The position numbers were made by a program, and so were the translations under genes. From Cristatella mucedo (lineage: Eukaryota; Bryozoa; Phylactolaemata; Cristatellidae), in NCBI GenBank assembly GCA_009760855.2, contig WPIO01000009.1:3405001-3469000 (forward strand): a DNA stretch of 64,000 nucleotides, in the 5' to 3' direction. Below, in pieces: positions 22,125 to 32,885 of this stretch. Positions within the stretch are counted from its first letter, which is position 1, and each line of letters opens with the position of its first letter. The notes under the pieces were generated by a model. That model made no database searches. It had not been told where the DNA came from and saw only the letters and a list, made by a program, of their open reading frames with translations.

Positions 22125-22650
22125 ATGACTTCAACGTACTTGATCTCTTTCTAGGCTATTTAAATTTGCTGAAAAGGAGGCACGATCAAATGGGTTGTGG
22201 TAGCACTCTATACAAAAGCAAGAATAGCATCGTAAGAGTTGATAGGCTCATGGTCAGCGTAGAAGGATGGTTAGTGGCAGCGTGCAGTGTCAGCACTAGT
22301 AGGCACAAGCAGAACGGACCACAGGCATCCGCTAAATGTTATGATAAATTGAGCCTCCATAGCATTTTTTTAAAGTTTGGTCGAATCGAATTTTAAAGTC
22401 TGCTCGTTCTGGCGTCTTTGATAAAAATGGTCGAAGGGAGGTTGGGCGGTAGCTGCTCAAGTTCTCTTGGTATAGTGCCGCTTTCTTGAGTACTGGCATG
22501 ACTAAAGCTTTTTGAAAGGTCCTTGGTCATGACCTGAGGCTAATAACGTATTCATGATGTTAGTTGTGCATGGCAGCAGCAGATCAATGGAAACTAGGAG
22601 GATAATGAGAGTAGGGTCCAAAGGACTTGTCTTTCGTGTGTGATTGCTTC
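22125..22650 (-). mobile_element. LINE family A copy with internal deletion
   Basis: The 3' UTR part (22125-22380) has TTGATCTCTTTCTAGGC and the GTGGCAGCGTGCAGTGTCAG word. It is joined directly to the upstream palm (22400-22650, reading SIDLLLPCTTNIMNTLLASG on the minus strand). The catalytic core and thumb between them are missing. Confidence 0.75.
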
Positions 22651-22918
22651 TCCGGAGCATGCACGCCCCCATCCAGATGCATGACTCGTCGAGACCGAGA
22701 GCATCCAACACCACGAACTTGTCAGCCAGCTCGATTACAGTTAGAGCCCTAGTGACGTCGTGCGATTGCATATCCGGCCACGCCCGTAGTTCAGACCCCG
22801 GCCTGCTAGTGACCCATATCCCAGTACAGCCGTGCAGTCTCAGCCAACTGAGCCTTGCCTGGGCACCTGGGTACAGAAGCAAACTCAGACGGATCCTGCC
22901 AGTCTCATCATGCTGCAC
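22651..22918 (-). other. Unrecognised 90-codon open stretch
   Basis: The minus strand is open from 22918 and continues into LINE sequence below 22650. The part outside the LINE is GC-richer than its surroundings and includes ELADKFVVLDALGLDES. I recognise no family. A plus-strand frame is open over the same bases. It may be an exon, an unrecognised transposon piece or chance. Confidence 0.2.
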
Positions 22919-23619
22919 AGGATAAGCTGATCGATGTCTGCCAGCCTGTCAACCTAAATGCTATATCGACTCAAAAAGGTTGTACCAAACTCACTTTTGG
23001 CAAGGAGACGTGGTTTCTTAAAGGCTGTTAAGTAACAGTAGTCATTCTATGCAGTATTAGTCTACTGTGTGAGGCCCAAAATCACCAAGCTCTTAAACTG
23101 TCGTTCCAGCTATTTATTTAAGAACAAGCTGACGCTTACTCTTGGAAGCCCCAGCTGCTACCAAGGGCGAGGTACCGCGATGGAAGTATAATTAGCGCTG
23201 AATACGTTCTCGTAACATCTTTGGCTTGCATTTCGTGTGTGTGTGCATGCGAGCGAGCACCTGCGAGTGGGTGTGTTTGCATGGGCGTGGTCCCTAATCA
23301 GGATATGGTGCTGTGTGGTTGAACTTACCGTCACTCACTCACTTCCGAGGAGTAGGCGGATGGAGGAATTGCTTTCGTTTAGCTCAACAGCCTTCGGTTT
23401 TACTGCCTCCGTGAGGCTGGTAGAAGGGGAAGTACCTCAGGCAATTACTTTATTGATTCAGTTAACGCTGACGAATGTTTTATTAAAAATGGTTCATTTG
23501 TCTCAGTATATTCTGTGTACTCCTATCATGCCGACGTCTGGTACGGAGAGAGAGCATCGTTCCTCTTCTTTGCGGCGTCTCAGCTGCTTCTGACTGCAAG
23601 CAACTACAGATACATGGCA
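22919..23619. other. No gene recognised
   Basis: Contains a short GT-rich patch near 23235-23290. The 118-codon plus-strand frame (23237-23593) shows no domain motif. Confidence 0.35.
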
Positions 23620-23875
23620 GAAGACTTATATTGATTCCAGAGCGATTTGGAAGCCTGCTCTCACAAACTCTGCTTGGTATGTGCACGGTTTTGAGTAGGA
23701 GCTCAAGAAACCAGCAGTCCCTGCTTCCAAACGATTCCAGTGGTCCCGACCAAGGTGCAGGCTAGGTCTTGGTAGTAGGCGGTTTTTCATTGCCCACATC
23801 AAGTAAGAGTTAGCGAATAGTTCCTTTCTGAGGCCACATACCTTCTAATTGAAGTTTTTTTAATAAGCAAACTAT
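23620..23875 (+). repeat. Interspersed repeat D, SINE2-like 3' half
   Basis: Homologous by eye to 29737-30328: both have GACTTATATTGATTCCAGA-like starts, the TAGTAGGC word, ACATACCTT, then a TTTTAATAAGCAAAC-like end. The 3' half can be aligned with SINE2 tails. This copy lacks the LTR-like insert found in the other. Confidence 0.45.
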
Positions 23876-24906
23876 AACTGATGACAAGCAGCTTTACATG
23901 CGCTTTCATCCGTCGAAGCCCACCAGCACATCGAATTCTCCCAAACTCCTTTCTGTATGTATCGCTAATAGCCACAATTTGATGGCAGCAAACTTTACCG
24001 AATTGAATGATGATAAATCCAACAAATGAGAAAACTAGGCGTGATCAGAATATTAAAACTTAACGCTCAAAATAGGCTTAGCCAGCTGGTCTGCTGTAAC
24101 ATCATCACACAATACTGATGTCTTTTTCTAATTTAGCCACACTAGACGACCACACTAGCTCCAAAGTTAATTCCGAACTGCCTAGTTTTAAAATGCCATC
24201 GGTCAATTTTCTCAATTTTGGCTAACAAGTGCTCAAAGTTAATTGAATTTCATGAGGGAATTTTCCTGAAATCAGAAAGTGAGCAAGCATAGCAGCTACT
24301 CTGCCGTTCAAGCTCGTAATGCTGCAGTCAAAACCTACCTCAATCAGTGCCAGATACAGATAATCCATACTGCCTATTCAATAGTCACCAATATCTTCTC
24401 ATAAAGGTGGATTTCGTAGAAAATTACACTCGAATTAACGTTTGTGTGCAAGCTGGATAACCTTAATACCGGTTATTGCAACACATAGACAGAGAGCCAA
24501 ACAAGATCATACAGGTAAACAAAAATAAGCAATCTTACGTTTAGCCATTATTTAAGAACGAGACCATCGCCGCCAGAGTCTTGAATCGGGAAAGCACGAA
24601 ATGCGAGATGTTGGCCGCCCGGTTTACGAGTTCAAAAACATCTTGCCAACTGGCACCGATCAAACGATGCGCGTGCGAGGAAAGGTAAAAGGTGGAGTAG
24701 GAGAGCCAAAAAAACATAGCATCGGACCGGACGTGCTAGCATACTTACAAGCTCGTAACTCAAGCCAATAAATCTTGAGGAAGGGTAAAAGGTGGGAAAA
24801 GAAATATGATCTCTGGCTTTAGCCTACCTAGGAAAACTACTCCCCTGACCAGTCTTTCATTATGCCATCAGCTGTTTTTTTCAAATTATATAAATTTACC
24901 TCGAAC
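23876..24906. other. No gene or known repeat recognised
   Basis: AT-rich with no coding frame above the minimum and no transposon motif seen. Confidence 0.4.
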
Positions 24907-25354
24907 AATAATAATAATGATGCATTTGATATGGCGCTCTCAGAGAACTCAATCTCCATCTAGATAATTTAGATTTGCTGTAAACGAAGCACGATCATAC
25001 GGTTAGGGGTGTTATGCTCAGTAAAAAAAAACAATAATAACATGGTTAGAAGTGACATGCACAGGGTCGGCATGCAATTTTGGTTAGCTGCAGCATGCAT
25101 AGTGTCAGCCCGCGTAAATTACTAAAGGACAAATCACAGGGACCTACTGAATACTGTAATTAATACATGCGTGTTTAGTTCATTTTAAATGTGGACAACT
25201 CAGGAGATGCCGTGACGCAAGTCTGGAGTGAATCTCCAGGCCTTGGGAGCATACGAACTAAAAGCACGGTCTCTAAACGCGTTGAGATTTGTACGAGGTA
25301 TGGGTAAACAGTTAGGTTCCAAAAAGCCGTTGATACGATGCTTTGGTGTGGAAG
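24907..25354 (-). mobile_element. LINE family A copy (C-terminus and 3' UTR)
   Basis: Tail AATAATAATAATGATGCATT, hairpin region, 3' UTR words, then reversed coding for LPHQ...STAF and KAWRFTPDLRHGIS. It is joined head-to-head with the next copy near 25355. Confidence 0.85.
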
Positions 25355-26155
25355 TAAATCGGTCAAATCTGCCTATTTTCAGCTTCATAACATTGCTAAA
25401 ATTTGGGCTTGCTTAGATAAGGATACCACGTCTAAGTTGGTCCATGCATTCGTGACATCTCGTCTCGACTTCTGCAACTCACTGCTTACAGGCCTCCCAG
25501 CATGTGCGATCAGGCGATTGCAGCTGGTGCTAAACTCCGCAGCTAGGCTTGTCTGTCGTGAGCGTCGCAGTTGCCACATTACTCCACTTCTCGCCGACTT
25601 GCACTGGCTACCAGTCAAGCAACGGATTGACTTCAAGGTTTTGTCGCTCACTTTTAGGTCCCTTCATTCTATGGCTCCAGCCTATCTCTCCGACATACTC
25701 CCCCATCAGGCCAAGCATCGTACCACCCGCTTTTCGGAATCCAACAGTCTAGAAATACCTCATACAAACCTCAAATCCTTTGGAGACCGTGCATTTAGTT
25801 TGTATGCTCCCAAAGCCTGGAACTCCCTCCCGACCTGCGTCAGAACATCCCCTGCCCTGACCAAATTTAAAAAGAACTTAAAAACACACCTATTCAGGAC
25901 AGCATTTAGTGGGTCCTTGTGATTCGTCCTTCACGTGCTTATGCGTGCTGACACTGTGCATGCTGCCACTAACCACATTTGCATGCTGACCCTGTGCATG
26001 TCACCCCTAACTATGTTATTCATTTTGTTTGTTTTTTAAGCATGATTTTACTTACCATTTAAATGCATTTCCCTTTGCAGCAAATATAAAGCGCCAAGAA
26101 AGAGATTAAGTTCTCTGAGGGCGCTTTATCAAGTACATTATTATTATTATTATTA
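25355..26155 (+). mobile_element. LINE family A copy, thumb to complete 3' end
   Basis: An uninterrupted plus-strand frame (to 25922) gives the C-terminal thumb region: KLVHAFVTSRLDFCNSLLTG, LQLVLNSAARLVCRERRSCH, ITPLLADLHWLPVKQRIDF, FGDRAFSLYAPKAWNSLPTC and a final FKKNLKTHLFRTAFSGSL. A 230-base 3' UTR follows, then the hairpin (AAGCGCC...GGCGCTT at 26090-26130) and an ATTATTATT tail. The open frame suggests a fairly young copy, but it has no catalytic palm. Confidence 0.9.
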
Positions 26156-26159
26156 AATC

Positions 26160-26240
26160 TGATTGTTAAGCTGGAGCCAAGGAATGAAGGGACCTAATAG
26201 TGAGTGGTAAAATCTTAATCTCGACGCGTTGCATGACTAG
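26160..26240 (-). mobile_element. LINE family A scrap
   Basis: AAGCTGGAGCCAAGGAATGA and GACGCGTTGCATGACTAGG match the reversed SLHSMAPAYLS to LPVKQR segment. It follows immediately after the ATT tail of the previous copy. Confidence 0.6.
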
Positions 26241-26273
26241 GAATCACATGGCAAAGATGTGTGTTCTCATGTC

Positions 26274-26436
26274 TGTAGCATAAAGGGCTCTGGATAAACA
26301 GTCGTATATAAACCCTCGCATCTTCGCTCTCCGACTTTCGCCGCTTTTCTCTCTCGTGGTTTCTGCTCATATTTATTAAAAATCCGTCGATGTAGTGAAA
26401 ATGACATAGCTCGCTCGGTTGTGAGTGTCAACTACA
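26274..26436 (+). promoter_or_regulatory. LTR-like promoter block (uncertain)
   Basis: TATA-like GTATATAAACC near 26308 is followed by a CT-rich stretch typical of a start region. The block begins TGTAG and ends CTACA, as an LTR would, but no target duplication matches at these ends. It could be a short solo LTR or an unrelated promoter. Confidence 0.3.
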
Positions 26437-26804
26437 CACCCCTGCATTACAATTAAAATAAATAACAATTACTGTACTATGGACCGTTAACCTGAGTTTT
26501 CGAGCACCCCAGATAATCCTGCAACGCCAGATACAGCCGCGGACCACTCCTTTGTATGTGGGCAATAACTGTTTTCGGAGAAATCGGATGTGGTGAAGCG
26601 AAGCGAAACAGAGCTTGCTTTTCACTGGCTGGCTATCCAATCGTCGTTCTATCGTGGCCATTGATCAGGCTCAGCCTCGGGCAGCGAGTTCGTTTCTCGT
26701 ACGTTTACACTGCATAATTTTTGTAATATTAATATGATATCTATAAGGTCTGATATTTCTTCTCTTCCCTTGTTGTGTCTAATATATTTGGTAATTTAAT
26801 GTAC

Positions 26805-27620
26805 TGTATCTCCGCCTGTAACTCCAAAACTTTATTAAGACTATGTGGGTGTTACGCAGGAGAGTATTGTATAGCACACTCACAGCCTAAGCGGCTTTCG
26901 GTACGCATTCGGGAGCCAACAGACTTCGTCTCACGCAATAAAGAGAAAGTGGGAAAAATAGCTGAGTCAAGAGAGCAGTTTATGCGTACCGAAAGCCGCT
27001 TAGGCTGTGAGTGTGCTATACAAAACTCTCCTGCGTAACACCCACATGGTCTTTATGACTTTGTGGAGTTACAGACGGAGATACATGACATGACATGACA
27101 TGACATGACAGGTAGTGAGTAGCATTGAAGAAGCAGCTCAGGACCGCTGAAAAGGATGAGCCATATTCGGAAGCAGGAAAGTAGTTGTCGTTCCTGCAGA
27201 ATTTTCGAAGCGAGTTCCATAGTCTAGGACCTCCAAAGCTAAAGCTTCAGCTCTAATTATAAGCTTCTGTCGCCTACGATCTTTAAGTGGAGTAATGGAG
27301 CAGCTAATTTATTGTCCACACAGGACCTCTGGGCCCGAAGAGGCTGAAACTGATGCAGCAGTTCAGCTAGGTACGAAGGAGCCAAGCCGTGGCGGGCCTT
27401 GTGGGTCAGCGAAAGAACTTTTCTCTGTATCCGTTGCTCAACCGGCATCCATCCTCGCTCTTTTAACAAAGAGGACACGTGCTCAAACCTCTGGGACTTG
27501 AAAACTAGCCTTACAGCCATGCTCATAGTCAGCTGCAGTGACCTATTTGCTGTCTTTGGTAGCCCAGCCAAAAGGGAATTACAATAATCAAGCCGAGATA
27601 GAACTAAGGAGCTAGTTATT
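26805..27620 (-). mobile_element. LINE family B copy with a nested inverted copy
   Basis: The minus strand has the family B 3' end (26805-26980). After the nested insert, the C-terminal coding resumes (27111-27620): LPKTANRSLQLTMSMAVRLV, LKERGWMPVEQRIQRKVLSL and [14 protein letters not shown]. The frame is broken near 27190-27250. Confidence 0.85.
26981..27110 (+). mobile_element. Short family B 3' end nested in family B
   Basis: A 130-base plus-strand copy of the family B 3' terminus (TATGCGTACCGAAAGCCGCT to GACGGAGATACATG), ending in an ACATG pentamer array (27083-27110). It interrupts the minus-strand copy between GAGAGCAGTT and GGTAGTGAG; two bases (GA) of the host seem missing at the junction. 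It forms an inverted repeat of about 104 bases with 26805-26908, spacer 72 bases. Confidence 0.85.
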
Positions 27621-28493
27621 TAATTTTTGCAACCCACTGTGAAAGATAGTAATCAGTAAGACAGTATAAGACATAATCTTGGATATGAATCAGACGTGAT
27701 GGCCAGCTGTAGAAGCAGTCTTCTGACAATAGAGTTTAATGGCGACCAAGGGGTGTTATTTTATGCCGAGAAGGCTCAAATAATATTAGAAACCGCAGCG
27801 GCGCGACAAAGATGAGCAATGCCCCCACGGATGAGTGGTTCTAGAGACGACGACGACGCCTATATTATGCGCCGGCTGCGAAAGCAGGCGAGCGTATGTA
27901 CAGTTGTAGCGGCCATCGTGTAAGCAGTTACCGAGCTCGAGGAGAGAAAAGTGAGAGATAGAGAGCGAATGGATAGCGTTCGTACAAGTAGACTCGCTGT
28001 CAGAAAGTAGGTCGCTGCTGAGCTAGCGGGTCACAAGCCCCGGCACTGAACCGTCGAAATTAAATCGAGCTTAGTTAGCCGATACTGCACGACTGCAGCG
28101 CCTAATGAGTGGTACGCATCGCGTCCGTTGGCGGGATGCAGTGGCGTGCGTCCTACTGGGGCGGAACAACGCTGCGGCGTGGCCACGCCCACATAGCTGC
28201 TTTTGAGAGCCGAAGGTCTGGGCAGCGCCTTGATCTGCGGCACAAGGCAGGCTGGTGCAACAGTGAACGTCTGACAACCAGGCAACACTTACCGCCTCTG
28301 GTTTATTCAGAGAAATGACACTTGCTATTTGAAATCGTTCATGCTTCGCTCGATGGCAACCAAAGCATAGGGAGGCCGTCGTTAAAAAAGCATCGGGCAG
28401 CAGACAACACAACATGTTGTCAGACGTCAGTGGGGTTCGTGCGTGTATAAAATATTTACATAGTATCCATTTTGAATGAAAGTTGCTAGATTT
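27621..28493. other. GC-rich unrecognised sequence
   Basis: 27740-28320 is GC- and CpG-richer than its surroundings, with frames on both strands (for example 28031-28288 and 28071-28559 minus, 28109-28318 plus), none with recognisable motifs. LTR or leader sequence of a retroelement is possible. Confidence 0.3.
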
Positions 28494-28761
28494 TGTTGTG
28501 TACGCCCGATGCATGCTGTTGCTGTAATTAGACCCGCGCCCTGACGCTAATGTATTCATCTGCAGCCAAAAGTTAAGCCATTGACACAGCTCAGCGTCAG
28601 GCCGAGAATGTGTGCTGACGTCTGCTAAGATTCATCGAGCTCTCATATATGTATATATCGAGAGAAATAAAGATAGCCTCTCGTTAATCACTCGATGCTG
28701 CGCCGCGTGGACGTGAGACTCATAGAAATGCTGCTGCCGTCGGAGTCACTGTAGTTCAACA
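28494..28761 (+). repeat. Solo LTR-like repeat, copy 1
   Basis: Shares with 29792-30047 the block TGTAATTAG, GCTAATG-like words, ATCGAGCTCTCATATA, an (A)ATAAAG polyadenylation hexamer and a common end at CAACA, after which the two sequences diverge. It opens TGTTG, the complement of its end. No convincing target duplication is seen; the start is uncertain. Confidence 0.5.
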
Positions 28762-28855
28762 ATTCTCACTGGAAATTCATTTGAGGATTACATATAAGGG
28801 CATTAAATCCGGGCCTCTCCGGGTTTCACGTTCTAAGGCAGCCACTAACTTTTAG

Positions 28856-29522
28856 TTGCTTGCTAGCCTACCGGTATGTGCAATCAGAAGCTTACAGCTG
28901 GTGCAAAACTCTGCAGGTAGGCTCGTCTGTCGTAAGCGTCGCATTCGCCACATCACACCACCTTTCGCCGACCTGCGCTTGCTACCAGTCAAGCAACGGA
29001 TCGACTTCTAGGTTGTGTCACTCACTTTTAGTTCCCTTCAATTTATTATCCCAGCCTACTTATCAGATCTACTCCCCCACCAGGCCAAGCATCTTTCCAC
29101 CCGCTCCTCGAAAATTAACTTTTTACCTATTCCTCGTACGAACGTCAAATCCTTTGGAGACCGTGCATTTAATTCGTATGCTCCCAAAGCCTGAAGCTCC
29201 CTCTTGAACTGCATCCAGACATCCCCTAATTTGACCACATTTAAAAAGAAATTAAAACGCATTTTTTTACGACATCCTTTAGTGGGTCCCTGCGATTCGT
29301 CATTTATGTGCTTATGCGTGCTGACACTGTGCATGTTGCCACTAACCACACTTGCATGCTGAAAATGTGCACGTAATCCCTAAAGATGTTATTCATGTTG
29401 TTTATCAAGCATGATATCACTCACTATTCGATCATATTTCCTTTGTAGCAAATGTAAAGCGCCTAGAAAGAGATTGACTTCTCTGAGGGCACTTTACCAA
29501 GTGTTTTTTTTTATTATTTTTG
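28856..29522 (+). mobile_element. LINE family A copy, thumb to tail
   Basis: CTTGCTAGCCTACCGGTATG onward encodes a diverged thumb (LQVGSSVVSVAFA frame; ACCTGCGCTTGCTACCAGTC). It continues through the 3' UTR to the AAAGCGCC hairpin (about 29456) and a T-rich/ATT tail. Multiple stops. Confidence 0.8.
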
Positions 29523-29736
29523 TCGCATTATTGTTCGTTTGGCTTCCACAGCACAAGTTATATACATCTAAAATAATAATTTATTATCGTCAGCCCATGC
29601 GAATTTCAGTCTCGTTTTTTATTTCACTTTCGTCAAAAGACTGCGTATTTAGTACTCGGGTCTTGTGCTGGGTTGAACCGATTGCTGGGCCACGATTAGT
29701 AAAATTACTCCATTATTTTGGCACGGCCGTATGGTA

Positions 29737-30328
29737 GGAGACTTATACTGATTCCAGAATGACCTGTGTACTGTGAGCCTGCATCTTCTACTGTTGTAAT
29801 TAGCGAAGCATTTTGACACTAATGTTCATGACTCACCTGTGGTCAATTGTTAAGCTAATGACACATCTCTGCGTCAGACCATTAATGCATGTTATGTTTC
29901 GCGTCATCTGTTGCGATTGATCGAGCTCTCATATACGTGCCGTCGAGAGTAATAAAGCAGGGTCTAATTTAGCACACACATGCGCCTGCTGTGTCTTCGT
30001 GAGACTCCCACTAGAACTGCTGCCGCGGGAGACACTGTCATACAACACCTGGAGTCGTGTTGTCACAAATGACAGTTGGTAAGTGCCTGACTTTGCTTGG
30101 TAGGAATTCACGAAGCCAGCACTTCCTGTTTTAAAGGGACTGGAATGGTCCAGACCGATAAACATCTCAAGACTCATCAGGCTAAAATGCTCTTACCCCA
30201 AATCACAGGTCGCGGGTTTGATATTAGTAGTAGGCAAATTTTCATTATCCTCTGCAAGCAAGAGATTTAGACGCCGCCACGTCTTTTCTGCAGCTACATA
30301 CCTTTTAAAAGCGGCTGTTTAATCAGCA
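29737..30328 (+). repeat. Interspersed repeat D containing an LTR-like insert
   Basis: The outer parts match 23620-23875. The inner 29792-30047 matches the LTR-like repeat at 28494-28761. The 3' part (about 30171-30328) has a B-box-like CGCGGGTTTGAT and a SINE2-like end (TTTTAAAAGCGGCTGTTTAA), so repeat D may be an old SINE2 relative. Confidence 0.45.
29792..30047 (+). repeat. Solo LTR-like repeat, copy 2
   Basis: TGTTGTAATTAG start, AATAAAG near 29953, ends TACAACA. It is about as long as copy 1 but well diverged from it, so the two are unlikely to be the paired LTRs of one recent element. Confidence 0.5.
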
Positions 30329-31184
30329 AACCCCTACTCAGTGCTTTTACTCTTAGCTTAGTCACTTATTGCCACCGGTTTAGTCACATGACAAACGTCA
30401 TTGCATAGAGATATACCGCATATCCCTCAGGCGATTTAGAAATGATTACGTATAGGTTTGAGTCTGTAAATGCATTGTGACTCACTGATAAGTCATAATC
30501 ACCACGTAGCCATCACCAGGAAAAATATTGACTGAGATAGATTTTATCTGCTTGGATCCGCCGGATGTCAGTGCAGCTTTTTTGTGAGATTCATTGTGTC
30601 AATTTTGATCACCATAATTCTTATCGTTGATAAGCAAGCGTTTCTGCAGCACATATCACTACACCCAGGTGGCACTGACACAGCATATGAGTGAGTTGGT
30701 TCCTTGATCAGTGGGATATTACAGGGCTAACGTGCTGTGTATGGCAATTTCCGACGTTCGACAATCAAATCGGCTTTTCAAGCATCAGGGTCATCCTAGC
30801 CGTCTCTACTAGTCCTCTTTTTTCTTGCAAATTAAAACTCCTTGTGCCAGTCTATTAGTTAAGAACAAACAAGTGAATTGTTTACATGCAGGTGACATAC
30901 TGCCAGACCTGTGCTTAGATTAAATTTTATCTTTCAGGACTTAAAACTGTCACTACCCTTGTAACATGCACATGCACTACGAACATTGTCACGTATACGG
31001 CAGACGTGTTTCTTCAATTGAACGTCGATTCGACCATTTTACCAGTTAATGCAGTATCACTCATAAGCAGGAAAGCCTAGTGCTTGAAGAAGGCTCGGCC
31101 AGCATGTCCCCTGTACCATCAGTTTGAAATCTGGATATCTTGTTCCACAACGACGTTTACCAGATGACCTCGTCGTCTGTACAG
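30329..31184. other. No gene recognised
   Basis: No motif or repeat family seen. Confidence 0.35.
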
Positions 31185-31945
31185 AGTCTAGTCTGCCTAC
31201 TTTATCAGCTGCTTCATCTAGTAAAACTCTGCAGGCCTTGAAAGCTGGTCCCGGCTATTGTACATCTCATTTAGGTTGCATTAACTCGCTACTTTCAGGC
31301 CTTTGTGCCTGTGCAATAAGACTCTTGCACTGAGTGCGATTTTGACTTTTGTCTGCTTACAACTAAAAAATAAAGCTTGCTGAGACAAGGATATCACGGC
31401 CAAGCTGAACTCCTCCTTCAGTGAAAGCTAGTGTTGACATATTTAGCTCCCTACTCACACGTCGTCGGGGCCGGCTCATAACAGCTTTCAGCTTCTGCAG
31501 CACTATACAGCCAGGCTAATTTGTTTGACTGTCGGATGAGCTACGTTTTGCTTGTCGTTGACGTAGACCGGCTCACCATCAAGCAGGGTATCGGCTTCTA
31601 GCTTCGAAGTGCCTCTATTCTCTTGGCCTAGCATTCTTTATACTAGATGCAACATTTACTTCTCAAGCATTTAAAAAATATTAAAAACGCACTTATCTAT
31701 GACATCAGTTAGTTGGTCCCTGTGATTCTTCCTTTATGTGCCTAAGCGTGCTGACACTGTGCATTCTGCTACTAACCACACTTGCATGCTGACAATGTGC
31801 ATGTCACCTCTAACCCTGTTATTCATGTCGTTTATCAAGCATGATAACACTCAAAATTCTATCGTGTTTCCTTTGCAGCAAACGTAAAGCGTCTAGAAAG
31901 AGATTGAATTCTCTTATGGTGCTTTATTAAGTGTATTATTGTTAT
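31185..31945 (+). mobile_element. Old LINE family A copy
   Basis: AGTCTGCCTACTTTATCAGC, then TCATTTAGGTTGCATTAACTC and CTTTCAGGCCTTTGTGCC align with the thumb start. The 3' UTR (31690-31870) is clearer, with GCGTGCTGACACTGTGCAT and ATCAAGCATGATAACACTC, and the hairpin AAAGCGTC...GGTGCTTT precedes ATTATTGTTATT. The coding part is shredded. Confidence 0.75.
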
Positions 31946-32885
31946 TATGGAAATTTAAAAAACGGTCTATGAGCCGCCTACTCCTTACAGTATTGGATGT
32001 TTCCGTGTGTTCTGTCATTTGCATGGCTGGGCATGCTGAAACTGTGCATTATCCTCCAATGTGTCTGGACGTTTCTTATGCTTCAAGGTGAGTGTTAGGT
32101 TAGTCTTATCACAGGTATGCATTATATCAGGCAATTGCATGCTAACAGTCGCATTTATTTATCCTGACTGCTGCGAGCGCTCCGGTCACCTCTGGGGTGG
32201 AAAGCTCTTCGGTATAGCTATACTAGCAGCCATGGGTTTTTCTTAACTCACTCCGATTACGGCCGCCTGGTCGACTATTGCTGTAGGTAGTTTTTTAGTC
32301 CTAACAGAGCGTTCAGACGAGGAAAATTGATGCCACAGTAAACAAAACAGTTCAATCCGCAATTTTTTAACACGACAACCGGCAGTAAAAACACTAAATC
32401 TAGTAGGATGTGGCCCCTCCCAGATTACTGACCATTTCTGCTATTCGGGCTGGCTTGGACTAGACGACTTATAGGATAGTATAGGATGTCAGGCCGGTTG
32501 AAATGTGTCCCGGATATTCATCCGGGATATTGTATGAGTGTCTAGAGCTCTCAGCTGATGCTGAACCTTCGTCACTCAGATTTCAATCGGATTTGGGTCC
32601 GGGCTCTGACTTGGCCACCGCAAGCTTGTGCAATGAGGGGATCTGTCGAAAAGAATACGGCACAATATTGGCATTATTTTTTGGATCGATGTCCTGTTGA
32701 TATATCAAATGAGCACCTAGCATTCGAAATGCACTTGGCACAGCAACGTCGGCCAGGATTCGCAGGTAGCAGACCTGATTCATTATTTCCTCAATATGGA
32801 GAAGAGTCTAATATATGCTTTTTGATAAGGAAACGTTATATTTTCATTGTGATCCATTTTTTGTTCTTTCTGGGAAGGCAATTAT
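31946..32885. other. No gene recognised
   Basis: The 124-codon plus-strand frame (32558-32932) runs into the next LINE tail and shows no domain. Confidence 0.35.

Noticed and set aside
24907-26155. Twin-primed single LINE
   Set aside because: Both halves have complete 3' ends and tails, which twin priming does not produce.
28494-30047. One LTR retrotransposon with paired LTRs
   Set aside because: The two LTR-like copies are well diverged and the 1 kb between them contains a LINE copy and no retroviral-type coding.
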